Origin: Vibrio litoralis DSM 17657
Lineage (GTDB): Bacteria > Pseudomonadota > Gammaproteobacteria > Enterobacterales > Vibrionaceae
DNA length: 64,000 nt
Assembly (NCBI RefSeq): GCF_000426765.1
Contig: NZ_AUFZ01000016.1
Span: 62,001-126,000, forward strand
Direction of reading: 5' to 3'
Part shown: positions 18,586-27,495 of the stretch, piece after piece
Layout of the letters: each line of letters begins with the position of its first letter
Position numbering within the stretch: position 1 is the first letter of the stretch
Made by a program: the position numbers and the translations under genes
Notes under the pieces: model-generated
Seen by the model: the letters and a program-made list of their open reading frames with translations, nothing else
Told to the model about the DNA's origin: nothing
Databases searched by the model: none

Positions 18586-18612
18586 TCCCTAGCCTGCGAG
18601 ACAGGCTAGGGA
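18586..18612 (-). terminator. Terminator of BCCT transporter gene
   Basis: Perfect 11-bp GC-rich stem (18586-18596 with 18602-18612, 5-nt loop), followed on the minus strand by TTTTTC. It lies 14 bases past the BCCT stop and may also halt the convergent AraC message. Confidence 0.85.
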
Positions 18613-18625
18613 ATTGGTTAACGTT

Positions 18626-20290
18626 TTACTTTTTTACTTTTTGTATTCTAGGTTCATCCATCAAACCGACAATCAATGAAACTGTTGCAACCAGCAGTAC
18701 GATAGTAAATGGGAAGCCGGTTGTGACCGCCATTGCTTGTGCCGCCGCCAGACCACCACCGAGTAATAGTGCGATAGCAACTAAGCCTTCAAAAGTACAC
18801 CAGAAGATACGTTGTGGGGTTGGTGCATCCACTTTACCGCCAGCAGCAATTGTATCGATAACCAGTGAACCTGAGTCAGACGATGTTACAAAGAACACCA
18901 CTACCAATACAATCCCGATGAAAGAAGTAATTTCTGCCAATGGCATTGCATTCAGCATTTCAAACAGTTTCAGCGGTAGTGCGGCATTTTTAACTGCTTC
19001 ATAGCCGTCTGTGACAAACTGATGAATCGCCGTGCCACCAAAGGCTGTCATCCAGAACACGCAGACAACCGAAGGAACGATAAGTACGCAGAAAAGAAAC
19101 TCGCGAACACTTCTACCGCGTGAAATACGAGCGATAAACATACCCACAAATGGTGACCAAGAAATCCACCAAGCCCAGTAGAATGCCGTCCAACCTTGAG
19201 AGTAGTTTGTATCTTCACGCTCAAATGGCATAGATAGCGCTGGTAAGTGTTCTACATAGGATAAAATATTATCAAAGAAGCCAGTAAAGATAGCCAGTGT
19301 CGGGCCAATAAATACCACAAACAGAAGTAGTAGTGCCGCTAAGATCATGTTCGCTTCTGAAAGACGCTTCACCCCGCCATCGAGGCCTGCCACAACAGAA
19401 ACCAAAGCGAAACAAGTGATCACCACGATCAATACGACTTGAGTTGTATCCGTGAGTGGAATATCAAATAAGAAGTTAAGCCCGGTGGCTGCCTGCGAAG
19501 CACCATAGCCTAGTGATGTTGCCAGACCAAATACCGTTGCGATGATCGCTAAAATATCGATGACATGACCCGTCCAGCCCCACACGCGATCGCCAAATAG
19601 AGGATAGAAGATCGAACGCATCGTCAGCGGTAAGCCCTTGTTAAACGAGAAGATTGCCAAACCTAGCGCCAGCAATGCGTAAATCGCCCAAGGGTGTAAT
19701 GCCCAGTGATAAATGGTTGCCGCCATACCTAGAGACATCGCGCCTTCAACATCGCCTTCTGCGCCACCTAATGGAGCCCAATCGGTACGAAGACCATCAA
19801 CCACGGTTGTGCCACCAAGGGAAGAGCTAAAGTGAGACATTGGCTCTGATACGCCAAAGAACACCAAGCCAATACCCATGCCAGCAGCAAATAACATTGC
19901 GAGCCAACCTGAGTAGGTGTAATCAGGTGTTGCATCCGTACCGCCGATTCTTACCTTACCGAGAGGAGAAATCGCAATGCCAATACACGCGATAACAAAA
20001 ATGTTGCCGGATAAGATAAAGAACCAATCAAGAGAAGACGTTAGCCAGTCTCTTAAGTTTACGAATAAAGGTTCAACCTGCTCTCTAAAAATCAGAGTGA
20101 CTAATACAAACATGACAATCGCTAAACCAGAGACGGCAAATACTCGGTTATGTATGTCTAAGCCGAATGGCCCTAGTTTCACGATCACATTATCTTGACC
20201 TACGGTGTAGTCGGTATTTATCGGACTAGCATCACCACTGGGTAGAGGAACACCACCATTATCGGTGGCCATATCCTTTTCTTTATCCAT
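18626..20290 (-). CDS. BCCT family betaine/choline/carnitine transporter
   Basis: A 554-residue, 12-helix secondary transporter for quaternary ammonium osmolytes. Family signature near residue 380: FYWAWWISWSPFVGMFIARI then SRGRSVREF. The sodium/substrate glycine motif GMGIGLVFFGVSEPMSHF is canonical, as in Na+-coupled BetP. Long N-terminal cytoplasmic tail (about 45 residues), short C-tail. I start it at ATG 20290 because GGAGAG stands just upstream; ATG 20302 would place the ribosome site inside the gene. Regulation by osmolarity is expected for the family, and the promoter carries palindromic sites (see 20365-20414). Confidence 0.93.
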   Translation of the reverse strand: MDKEKDMATDNGGVPLPSGDASPINTDYTVGQDNVIVKLGPFGLDIHNRVFAVSGLAIVMFVLVTLIFREQVEPLFVNLRDWLTSSLDWFFILSGNIFVIACIGIAISPLGKVRIGGTDATPDYTYSGWLAMLFAAGMGIGLVFFGVSEPMSHFSSSLGGTTVVDGLRTDWAPLGGAEGDVEGAMSLGMAATIYHWALHPWAIYALLALGLAIFSFNKGLPLTMRSIFYPLFGDRVWGWTGHVIDILAIIATVFGLATSLGYGASQAATGLNFLFDIPLTDTTQVVLIVVITCFALVSVVAGLDGGVKRLSEANMILAALLLLFVVFIGPTLAIFTGFFDNILSYVEHLPALSMPFEREDTNYSQGWTAFYWAWWISWSPFVGMFIARISRGRSVREFLFCVLIVPSVVCVFWMTAFGGTAIHQFVTDGYEAVKNAALPLKLFEMLNAMPLAEITSFIGIVLVVVFFVTSSDSGSLVIDTIAAGGKVDAPTPQRIFWCTFEGLVAIALLLGGGLAAAQAMAVTTGFPFTIVLLVATVSLIVGLMDEPRIQKVKK

Positions 20291-20623
20291 TTTTCTCTCC
20301 ATTAAAAATTATGAATATTACAAATAACAATCTTTATAAAAAACGTTGGGTATTAACAATTATTTAAAGCCATTTATACATGTATGGTCAATCAATATTG
20401 ACTAAAGCCATTTAAAAAGTGAGGTTAATGATGAGTTTATCTTCAATTTGTATAAAATTAATACTAAACAATGAGTGTAGCTATTTTTCAGGGGAATGAA
20501 CTTTTGTGTGAGATTGTTTCTGGTGATGGTTTGGTTTTTAGGTGGTTGACTAAAATTTGTGCTAAGCGCAGTATGAATTTTATATTTTCAGATCGTAAAA
20601 GCTTGTAAAAGGAATCACTGAAC
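20291..20623. other. BCCT/LysE intergenic region (333 bp)
   Basis: Divergent promoter region, AT-rich, without a convincing ORF. It holds a pair of 12-bp direct repeats around a palindrome (20365-20414) and an AAAAGGA ribosome site for the LysE gene at the right end. Confidence 0.6.
20365..20414. promoter_or_regulatory. Direct repeats flanking a palindrome upstream of BCCT gene
   Basis: TAAAGCCATTTA occurs exactly at 20365-20376 and 20403-20414. Between them is a perfect 6-4-6 inverted repeat, GTCAAT-CAAT-ATTGAC (20387-20402). The cluster lies 75-125 bases before the BCCT start and is a good operator candidate. Which regulator binds is unknown; a CosR-type MarR protein is encoded in this window. 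Confidence 0.45.
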
Positions 20624-21277
20624 ATGGATGTCACATTAACCAGTATTTTTATCACCGTGGCGATCGCGCACTTTTTGGCGTTATTAAGCCCCGGCCCCGA
20701 TTTTGTTTTAGTGGTAAAAAGTGCCATTCGTAATAAAGGTCGTAACGCTATTGGTGTCGCTTTCGGAATTGCGATTGCCAATGCGGTTTATATTGGATTA
20801 TGCCTTATTGGGGTTGGCTCGATCTTGGCTACTTCTGTTCCCATCATGATTACACTTAAAGTGATTGGCGGCTGTTTTCTTATTTATCTCGCTTATAAAG
20901 CGTTGAGAGCAAGAAAAAGTGCGTATCAAAATTTAGAAATTGTGGATGACTCCGAGATAGAACCAAAAGGTAGCTCATTCTGGTTTGAATTCTTCACTGG
21001 GTTTATGTCGGGTGTTTTAAATCCTAAAAATCTATTGTTTTACCTGAGTTTGTTTACGGTTGTTTTAACTAATGATGTGAGTTTTGGCTTTAAACTCGGT
21101 TTAGGTATTTGGATGACTGTAGTCGTTTTTGCGTGGGATGCCGCGGTGATCTATCTTCTGTCGACTCCGCGAGTAAGAAAGCGCTTCACCAAAATGGCGT
21201 ATTATATTGATAAAGTTACAGGCGCTTTATTAGGGATTATTGGTGTGACTATTGTGAAATCTGCTGTGGTGCGATAG
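20624..21277 (+). CDS. LysE family translocator
   Basis: A 217-residue inner-membrane exporter of the LysE/RhtB superfamily, with the conserved LLSPGPDFVLVVKSAIRNKG near residue 20 and the mid-protein GFMSGVLNPKNLLFYLSLF (N-P-K signature). About six helices. Substrate unknown; members export amino acids such as lysine, threonine, homoserine or leucine. It stands alone between the BCCT gene (divergent) and GntR (same strand, 136 bases on). Confidence 0.9.
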   Translation: MDVTLTSIFITVAIAHFLALLSPGPDFVLVVKSAIRNKGRNAIGVAFGIAIANAVYIGLCLIGVGSILATSVPIMITLKVIGGCFLIYLAYKALRARKSAYQNLEIVDDSEIEPKGSSFWFEFFTGFMSGVLNPKNLLFYLSLFTVVLTNDVSFGFKLGLGIWMTVVVFAWDAAVIYLLSTPRVRKRFTKMAYYIDKVTGALLGIIGVTIVKSAVVR

Positions 21278-21351
21278 AAGCGCTTATTAGCAGAGTAACC
21301 AAATTGCTTGCTAGAGGGACATAAGGCGTTAAGATAGCTTGTTGTGACTAA

Positions 21352-21367
21352 AACATAAGCTTATGTT
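21352..21367. promoter_or_regulatory. 16-bp palindrome upstream of gntR
   Basis: AACATAAG-CTTATGTT is a perfect 16-bp palindrome 47 bases before the GntR start. Such placement suggests autoregulation, though it does not resemble the sites in the neighbouring PTS/dehydratase gap. Confidence 0.4.
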
Positions 21368-21413
21368 ATGCATGATGTTAGATTTTAACGACTGATTATT
21401 AAGAATACGATTA

Positions 21414-22127
21414 ATGAAAAAGTACGAAGAGCTAGTACAAGATATTGTCAGTAAGGTCTGCCAAGGAGTGATTAGAGTTAAGCTGCCTTCAGAAAGAGAA
21501 CTGGCTGAAAAATATGAACTATCAAGGTTTTCAGTAAGAAAAGCGCTATCAAAGCTAGAAGCGATTGGTATTGTTAAATCAAAAGTGGGCTCTGGTTATT
21601 TTATTAATACGTCAGTGATTGGATCTTCATTAATTTATAATACGGTAACTGAAAATAAATTTGGCGAAATTACCTATAAAAAAATAAAATTAAATAGGCG
21701 TTTACCAACACCCCATGAAATGCAAGTTTTTTCGATTGGTGAGGATGAGTATCTTTGGCATGCTAAGCGCCTCCGTTTAATTCAAGGTAAAGTGACGCAA
21801 ATAGAAGAGACAAGGCTACCGGTTCGAATTTTTAAAAAAATTGATGAAAAAATTATAGAAAGTTCATTGCAAAAGCATGTGATTTCTTTAGGGTTAGAAA
21901 TCGATAGTTATTTAACGACTTATAAAGCGATCAGTTTGGCAAAAGAAGATGCGGATTTATTGGGGTGTAAACGCTCAAGCTCTGCAATGAATATCACCAA
22001 TCGGGGTTTTTTAAAAACGGGAGAAGTTTTTGTCGTCAGCGACATTATCGATATTGATTATCAATGTACCTACCATACCCAGTTTAACCCTGAAAGTTTG
22101 ACTTATAGAGATGAAAAAGGCCGCTAA
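21414..22127 (+). CDS. GntR family regulator with UTRA domain
   Basis: A 237-residue regulator. N-terminal GntR winged helix (about residues 1-65: KLPSERELAEKYELSRFSVR then KALSKLEAIGIVKSKVGSGYF) and a C-terminal UTRA effector domain (LWHAKRLRLIQGKVTQIEET is the typical UTRA core). HutC/TreR-type members sense sugar phosphates or related metabolites. It ends in a bidirectional terminator shared with the dehydratase gene, and beyond that lies a PTS permease gene. The three genes most likely form one sugar-acid utilisation locus under its control. Confidence 0.9.
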   Translation: MKKYEELVQDIVSKVCQGVIRVKLPSERELAEKYELSRFSVRKALSKLEAIGIVKSKVGSGYFINTSVIGSSLIYNTVTENKFGEITYKKIKLNRRLPTPHEMQVFSIGEDEYLWHAKRLRLIQGKVTQIEETRLPVRIFKKIDEKIIESSLQKHVISLGLEIDSYLTTYKAISLAKEDADLLGCKRSSSAMNITNRGFLKTGEVFVVSDIIDIDYQCTYHTQFNPESLTYRDEKGR

Positions 22128-22142
22128 AATAGCGGCCTTTTT
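22114..22142. terminator. Bidirectional terminator gntR / dehydratase
   Basis: Perfect 13-bp inverted repeat (22114-22126 with 22130-22142) with A-run and T-run on either side. The gntR stop codon lies inside the stem, and the convergent dehydratase stop is four bases beyond. Confidence 0.9.
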
Positions 22143-22145
22143 CGT

Positions 22146-23345
22146 TTATGGGGTATGGATACTGCCATCGGGTAGACGGCTTTGTGTCCATTCATGAGGT
22201 CGGTATTCGACAGGGAAATTTTTCGCAGCGTCAATGTCCATTTCCACTCCAATACCATCATTCTCAGAAGCATATAAAAAGCCATTTTTCGGCTCAGCCG
22301 AGTTTGGAAATACTCGCATGGTGTTTGGTTTATACTCCACATGCTCTTGAATGGCGGCGTTATGTAAATGTACATTGAGATGAGTATTTACTGCGGCACC
22401 GATAGGTGTCATATCAGGTGGACAATGCCACGCAACTCTGACGCCAAAAGTCGCACATAGATGCCCAAGTTTTAGTGCGGGAGTGATCCCTCCAATTTGA
22501 GAAACATGACAGCGAATAAAGTCTATGCGTCGGTTAATAATTAAAGTTTTCCACTCTTCTGGGTTGTTGAATAATTCACCTAACGCGAGAGATACCGAGG
22601 ATTGACTACGAATGTTATCTAGCCATTCAGTTTGATTTGGTGGCAAGATATCTTCAATAAAGTATGGGGTATATTGTTCAACGGCTTTAGCAAATTGAGT
22701 AGCTTGATTTGGGAATAGTCTTTCATGAACATCATGGAGTATATGGAAAGCGTTACCATATTTAGCTCGCAACTGTTTGAACATTTCTAGAGTGTTATCG
22801 ATGTATTGGTCTTGATCGTAAAAAGAACCCTCCGTTGGATTTTCAGGGGTATGGATATTTTCTGGTACTCCACCATAAAAACCTAACTGGCAACGAATAT
22901 GTTTATACCCTTGATCAAGATAGCGATCGACTTGATCAAACAAACCATCCATCGTATCGCTAGTAGCGTGTGTGTAGACTTGGATTGCGTCTCTCGATTT
23001 GCCACCAAACAGTTGATGCAGTGGCATTTTCGCTTGTTTCGATTTGATATCCCAAAGAGCCATATCAACGCCTGAGATCGCATTGTTAATGACTGGGCCA
23101 TTACGCCAATATGCATTAACCATCATCATTTGCCAAAGATCTTCAATATTATTTGCATCTTTACCAATTAAGAGAGGTTTTAAATATTCATCGACTATCG
23201 TTTTAACTGCTAATGGTCGTTGTTGAAAAGTGGCACAGCCATATCCAATCGTTCCAGACTCTACTTCAACAATGACTGTGATGAGGTTGTGTCTATCTGG
23301 TTTAGTAATAATGCACTCAATATTTGAAATTATATTTTTATTCAC
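22146..23345 (-). CDS. Enolase-superfamily sugar-acid dehydratase, RspA/mannonate dehydratase-like
   Basis: A 399-residue mandelate-racemase/enolase superfamily protein close in layout to E. coli RspA and D-mannonate dehydratases. N-terminal capping domain with [20 protein letters not shown], then the barrel with metal ligands Asp in LHDVHERL (about residue 205), Glu in FIEDILPP (about 231) and Glu in ALGELFNN (about 257). The loop [13 protein letters not shown] (about 308) occupies the place of the catalytic His/Asp region. These enzymes dehydrate aldonic acids such as mannonate or gluconate. Some family members have very low activity, so the substrate is unsettled. Start is GTG 23345. Divergent from the PTS gene, convergent with gntR. 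Confidence 0.85.
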   Translation of the reverse strand: MNKNIISNIECIITKPDRHNLITVIVEVESGTIGYGCATFQQRPLAVKTIVDEYLKPLLIGKDANNIEDLWQMMMVNAYWRNGPVINNAISGVDMALWDIKSKQAKMPLHQLFGGKSRDAIQVYTHATSDTMDGLFDQVDRYLDQGYKHIRCQLGFYGGVPENIHTPENPTEGSFYDQDQYIDNTLEMFKQLRAKYGNAFHILHDVHERLFPNQATQFAKAVEQYTPYFIEDILPPNQTEWLDNIRSQSSVSLALGELFNNPEEWKTLIINRRIDFIRCHVSQIGGITPALKLGHLCATFGVRVAWHCPPDMTPIGAAVNTHLNVHLHNAAIQEHVEYKPNTMRVFPNSAEPKNGFLYASENDGIGVEMDIDAAKNFPVEYRPHEWTQSRLPDGSIHTP

Positions 23346-23431
23346 TTTTATTTCTCTGGATAGCTGAATTTTTCTTACTATAACCGCTAAAAAAATTCAA
23401 TTTCAAGCATTTAATTGTTCTTAAAATTAAC

Positions 23432-23477
23432 TGGTTCGTTCTAAATAATAATTTGCTAATAAAAACGAACCAATTGG
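23432..23477. promoter_or_regulatory. Paired inverted 9-mers and CCAATTGG in the dehydratase/PTS divergent promoter
   Basis: TGGTTCGTT (23432-23440) and AACGAACCA (23464-23472) are perfect inverted copies with centres 32 bp apart, about three helical turns. The second copy runs into CCAATTGG (23470-23477), an 8-bp palindrome. They sit between two divergent sugar genes, where an operator for the nearby GntR protein would be expected. Confidence 0.5.
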
Positions 23478-23606
23478 ATAAAATAATCAAATTTATTTAT
23501 TTCGGCATGTTTAATGTGATTCTAGTCACCTTTTTTTGGATTGGAAAAGTTGTGCTACCGGATAAGATGATCGGCATAGATAACTATAAAAATATAGGAC
23601 GCAAGA

Positions 23607-25037
23607 ATGGAATTGACTGATAAAAATGTAGCTGCCCCAGATTCTTCTTTAGAACAGCCTAATACGTTTGAATCAAATTTACAGATACTTATTTCAGCGG
23701 TAGGGGGTAATGAAAATATCGTTAATATTACCCACTGTATGACTCGCCTTCGTTTCAAATTAATCAATGAATTACTTGTTGATAAAGAAAAAATTGAAAG
23801 CATTAAAGGTGTTAAGGGAGTGGTATTAGCTCAAGGACAAACTCAAGTTGTCATTGGTGTGGAAGTTGAGCAGTGGTATAACGCGCTTTCTGGTGTAAAT
23901 AATGTATCAGATAATTCGACAGATATTGCCCATGAGAAAGGTAAGCTATTTCAAAATGCTATGCGAGTCGTCGCTGGGATCTTTGGGCCTGTAGTTCCGG
24001 CTATTGCTGGGGCTGGGATGTTAATGGGCCTTCTTTCCGGTTTAATTGCGACCAATGTAATCTCAGAAACTTCGGATACGGTGTTCTTTTTTAGATCTAT
24101 TTCGGTTGCCGTGTTTTTCTTTTTGCCGATGTTAGTTTCATTTTCGGCGGCAAAAGTTTTTAGAGTGAATGAATACATTGCTTTAGCTGTTGCGGCTGCA
24201 ATGATGTCTCCGAAGTTACTTGAAAAAGCGACACTGCTTTCAGCGGCAGGTAATAGCCCAGAGCTTTCTGTTTTTGGCGTCGTTCCAATCGAATTACTAA
24301 ATTATGGTGGGGCAATTGTTCCAGCTATCTTAGCTGTGTGGGTATTATCTAAGATCACGCCTATGGTCGATAAATTTGTACCAGCTTCTGCTAAGCCAGT
24401 ATTCACACCATTAATTGCCTTTACTGTCACCTCAACGATTGTGCTATCTCTAGTTGCTCCGGCTGGTATGTGGTTAAGTAATGGCGCAGGGTGGGTTGTG
24501 AGCTCTTTATTAGAAATCTCACCAACGTTAACTGGTTTTGTGTTTGGCTTAACTCGACCAATTACGATTGTATTTGGTATTCATCATAGTATGACGCCAA
24601 TTAGTCTCAATAACTTTGCACTTTATGGTAAAGATCTACTGATGCCGATTATGTGTTTAGGCAATATTGCGATTGCCGGTGCAACGATGGCGATGTGGTA
24701 TAAACAACGTAAAACAGCCTCTAAAGAACAATCTTCCATTACGATGGGCTCAGGCATTACCGCTATTTTAGGTATAACAGAGCCGGCGCTGTTTGGTGTT
24801 TTGACTAAGTATACAAAAGCGCTATTTATGGCGAGTCTTGCTGCGGGGATTTTTGGTGCTATTTCAGTCACCATTGATACTCACCTGACTAGTTATATCC
24901 TGTCTTCGGTATTTAGTTTGCCAGCTTATTTAGCTGGGGGAACTCAAAACTTTATACAGGCTATATTTGGTATTTGCGGAGTTTTTGTTTTATCTTTTGC
25001 TTTAACAGTCATCTTTGTACGTATAGATAATAAATAA
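23607..25037 (+). CDS. PTS sugar permease EIIBC, glucose/beta-glucoside superfamily
   Basis: A 476-residue phosphotransferase permease. N-terminal EIIB domain with the phosphorylated cysteine at about residue 44 (ITHCMTRLRF, the HCxTRLR signature) and VIGVEVEQWY closing it. The rest is an EIIC domain of about ten helices with GIHHSMTPISLNNFALYG and GITEPALFGVLTKY signatures. No EIIA domain is present, so it must borrow EIIA(Glc) or another EIIA. Substrate cannot be read. The neighbouring dehydratase and UTRA-type GntR suggest a sugar, amino sugar or disaccharide whose catabolism yields an aldonic acid. Start follows AGGACGCAAGA. Confidence 0.9.
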   Translation: MELTDKNVAAPDSSLEQPNTFESNLQILISAVGGNENIVNITHCMTRLRFKLINELLVDKEKIESIKGVKGVVLAQGQTQVVIGVEVEQWYNALSGVNNVSDNSTDIAHEKGKLFQNAMRVVAGIFGPVVPAIAGAGMLMGLLSGLIATNVISETSDTVFFFRSISVAVFFFLPMLVSFSAAKVFRVNEYIALAVAAAMMSPKLLEKATLLSAAGNSPELSVFGVVPIELLNYGGAIVPAILAVWVLSKITPMVDKFVPASAKPVFTPLIAFTVTSTIVLSLVAPAGMWLSNGAGWVVSSLLEISPTLTGFVFGLTRPITIVFGIHHSMTPISLNNFALYGKDLLMPIMCLGNIAIAGATMAMWYKQRKTASKEQSSITMGSGITAILGITEPALFGVLTKYTKALFMASLAAGIFGAISVTIDTHLTSYILSSVFSLPAYLAGGTQNFIQAIFGICGVFVLSFALTVIFVRIDNK

Positions 25038-25058
25038 TAGAACTCTCAAAGAGTCAAT

Positions 25059-25098
25059 ATGAGGCTGACTGATTTTATATTAGCCAGCCTCATTGTTA
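25059..25098 (+). terminator. Terminator after PTS gene
   Basis: 9-bp stem ATGAGGCTG/CAGCCTCAT (25059-25067 with 25085-25093) with a long loop, followed by TTGTTATTT. It lies between convergent PTS and SDR genes and may work in both directions. Confidence 0.6.
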
Positions 25099-25117
25099 TT
25101 TACATGATGATGATTTC

Positions 25118-25837
25118 TTACATCGTCTGCTTAGTCGCCGCAACGACAATCTCGCGAATACAAACATTTTGTGGTTGTTGATAAGCAAACACGACGGTTC
25201 GAGCTATATCATCTGCCACTAAAGCGCCACCCATGCTGGCGGTCCATTCTTTATAGTCTTGCTTAATTTCATCAGATGAAGTGTGAGAAAGTAGCTCGGT
25301 ATCGACCGCTCCAGGTGCGATAGTGGTGACTCGAACATTAGAATCAGACACTTCTTCGCGCACATTTTCCGAAATTGCATGAACGGCGAACTTGGTTCCG
25401 CAATAAGCGGCGTGATTGCCGAAAGTTTTACGACCTGCAATTGAGCTAATGTTGATAATAGTACCGGTTTGGCGTGATTTCATGGGCGCTAAAACGGCTT
25501 TCATACCATTCATTAAACCAATCACGTTAACGTCAAACATGGTCTTCCACTCGCTGGAATCTTGAGTATCTAATTGCCCTAGTAGCATGCTGCCGGCGTT
25601 GTTGATTAAGCCATCGACTGGGCCATATTGCGCTTCGGCTTTGGCAATCGCATCAATAAAGCTTTGTTCATCACTCACATCGACTTTTGCGCATAAGGTA
25701 TTTGGTAAATCGAGTGCTTCTAAACGTTCAATACGACGAGCCAATAAGAGTAGTGGGTAGCCTAAGGCGCTGAATTGACGTGCAATCGCTTCACCAATAC
25801 CTGAACTTGCACCTGTAATGACAATAAGTTTTTTCAT
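25118..25837 (-). CDS. Short-chain dehydrogenase/reductase
   Basis: A 239-residue classical SDR. Rossmann motif ITGASSGIGEAIARQ (residues 6-20), NNAG at about 79, catalytic Ser in INISSIAG (about 132) and YxxxK in YCGTKFAVH (about 145). Closest in style to YdfG/serine-3-dehydrogenase-like SDRs that reduce 3-hydroxy acids or small aldehydes; substrate unknown. Divergent from a LysR gene with a palindromic operator candidate between them, so control by that regulator is likely. Confidence 0.92.
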   Translation of the reverse strand: MKKLIVITGASSGIGEAIARQFSALGYPLLLLARRIERLEALDLPNTLCAKVDVSDEQSFIDAIAKAEAQYGPVDGLINNAGSMLLGQLDTQDSSEWKTMFDVNVIGLMNGMKAVLAPMKSRQTGTIINISSIAGRKTFGNHAAYCGTKFAVHAISENVREEVSDSNVRVTTIAPGAVDTELLSHTSSDEIKQDYKEWTASMGGALVADDIARTVVFAYQQPQNVCIREIVVAATKQTM

Positions 25838-25937
25838 GTTTTAATCCTGATTGAATTTGTTTTAGTGAATATTCATTTGATGGCGAGAATTATAGGATTA
25901 AGTTTACTGTTGATATATATGGCTTAAGTTGAAATAC

Positions 25938-25955
25938 TGTTTCCATATAGAAACA
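25938..25955. promoter_or_regulatory. Palindromic operator candidate in SDR/LysR gap
   Basis: TGTTTC-CATATA-GAAACA is a perfect 6-6-6 inverted repeat about 14 bases before the LysR start. Size, symmetry and position fit a LysR-type site used for autorepression and activation of the divergent SDR gene. Confidence 0.6.
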
Positions 25956-25968
25956 ATAAAAGAGCGTG

Positions 25969-26874
25969 ATGATGCTAAATCAAATCAACTTGAGTGATGT
26001 TCGCTCGTTCGTATTAATAGCTGAACTGGGGAGCTTTACCAAAGCGGCAGAAGCGCTTGAAGTGTCGCGCTCACATGTATCAAAACAAATCACTCAGCTT
26101 GAAAAGCAAATGGGCGTGACTTTGCTGATCCGCACCACTCGAACCTTAAAGCTGACCGATGCAGGGGAGCTGTTCTTTAACCAATGCAAAAATCATCTTT
26201 CTGGTATAGAACAAGCGATCAATGCCGCGGTAGATGATGTTGAGCAAATGCGCGGGCACATTAACCTTAACTGTGTGGGTGGTCATTTAGGCGAGGATAT
26301 TATTGCGCCAATGGTGGCAAGCTTTATGCGTCAGTACCCAGATGTGACTATTAGTATGGATTTTAGTAGTCATCGAGTGGATCTGATTAAAGATGATTTT
26401 GATTTAGCTATTCGTATGGGTTCGCTAGAAGACGCCGGTTTTGTTGGTAGGCAATTATTGAGCTTAGAAATGGTGACACTTGCTAGCCCGCATTATTTAA
26501 ACCAACAAGCAGCGGCTTTAAACCACCCGAAAGATCTACTTGCGCATAATTGCCTCACGGGTAGTGTGAAGAAGTGGCATTACCAATCGTTAAGCAAACC
26601 GATTCAAGATATCGATGTGACAGTTTCAGGCCAATTTGAATGCAAAAATGGCCGCTCGTTGATTAATGCGGCTCTGGCAGATTGTGGTTTGATCCGTGTT
26701 CCTAAGCTGTATTGCCAAGCCGAGATCGAACAAAAAAAGCTGGTGGAAGTGATGCCAGAGTGGAGAATCCCCGACGTCAGCCTTTCTGTGATTTACCATA
26801 AAGACCGCTATCAACCTAAGCGGTTACAAGCGTTGCTAAAGCACTTTCAGCAGCAGTTTTCTTTTATTCGTTAG
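25969..26874 (+). CDS. LysR family transcriptional regulator
   Basis: A 301-residue LysR regulator of the CrgA/DsdC-like group. Winged helix (FVLIAELGSFTKAAEALEVS then RSHVSKQITQLEKQMGVTLL) and effector domain (INLNCVGGHLGEDIIAPMVA, DFDLAIRMGSLEDAGFVGR). Of the clustered start codons (GTG 25966, ATG 25969, ATG 25972), AAGAG upstream favours an ATG. It is divergent from the SDR gene, its probable target. The AAA ATPase gene follows 10 bases after its stop and may be co-transcribed. Confidence 0.9.
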   Translation: MMLNQINLSDVRSFVLIAELGSFTKAAEALEVSRSHVSKQITQLEKQMGVTLLIRTTRTLKLTDAGELFFNQCKNHLSGIEQAINAAVDDVEQMRGHINLNCVGGHLGEDIIAPMVASFMRQYPDVTISMDFSSHRVDLIKDDFDLAIRMGSLEDAGFVGRQLLSLEMVTLASPHYLNQQAAALNHPKDLLAHNCLTGSVKKWHYQSLSKPIQDIDVTVSGQFECKNGRSLINAALADCGLIRVPKLYCQAEIEQKKLVEVMPEWRIPDVSLSVIYHKDRYQPKRLQALLKHFQQQFSFIR

Positions 26875-26884
26875 AGTGTATTCT

Positions 26885-27445
26885 ATGAAACAAAATCCAT
26901 GTTATGTTTTTACCGGTGGCCCTGGTTCAGGGAAATCATCAGTGATTACTGAATTAAAAGCGTTAGGTTATACCTGTGCGCCAGAATCTGGTCGTGCCGT
27001 GATTCAACAGCAAGTGGAACAGGGCGGTGACGCATTGCCTTGGGCGAATAAATCGGCCTTTCGTGATGCAATGGTAGCCGAAGATAGACAGCTATATGTG
27101 ATGTATTCGAGTTCCAATAAACCAGTGTTTTTTGACCGTGGCATTATTGATAGTTATGGATATTCAATACTTGAAAGCTTACCGGTCTCAGAAGCACTAC
27201 TAGACTCTTGCCGAGATTCTCAATACGCACAAAAGGTTTTTATTTTTCCACCGTGGGAAGATATTTACACCAATGATGCGGAGCGTAAGCAAGATTTTGC
27301 CGAAGCGGTTCGGACTTATAATGTGATGCAATCTGTTTACCTAGAGCTCGGATATCAATTAGTAGAAGTGTCTAAACTGCCGGTTCAATCAAGAGTTGAG
27401 TTTATTTTGTCGCACCTGTCTTCTGATGGTATTCGCTTGAATTAA
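26885..27445 (+). CDS. AAA family ATPase (AAA_28-type P-loop protein)
   Basis: A 186-residue P-loop protein with Walker A GGPGSGKSSVI near the N-terminus, FFDRGIIDSYGYSI (the DRG motif seen in kinase-like AAA_28 proteins) and a C-terminal half matching small nucleotide-binding ATPases. Proteins of this type are common but functionally undefined; a kinase-like reaction is possible. ATG 26885 begins ten bases after the LysR stop, suggesting co-transcription. Confidence 0.8.
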   Translation: MKQNPCYVFTGGPGSGKSSVITELKALGYTCAPESGRAVIQQQVEQGGDALPWANKSAFRDAMVAEDRQLYVMYSSSNKPVFFDRGIIDSYGYSILESLPVSEALLDSCRDSQYAQKVFIFPPWEDIYTNDAERKQDFAEAVRTYNVMQSVYLELGYQLVEVSKLPVQSRVEFILSHLSSDGIRLN

Positions 27446-27495
27446 GTGCGTTCCTTTCGTTTATTTATACCCAACCATTTATTGAGAAAATCATA

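Noticed and set aside
18626..20290. Possible link of this BCCT gene to the adjacent deacetylase and chitin genes, as in some Vibrio gene orders
   Set aside because: They are separated by about 6 kb of unrelated divergent gene pairs here, so no functional grouping is supported.
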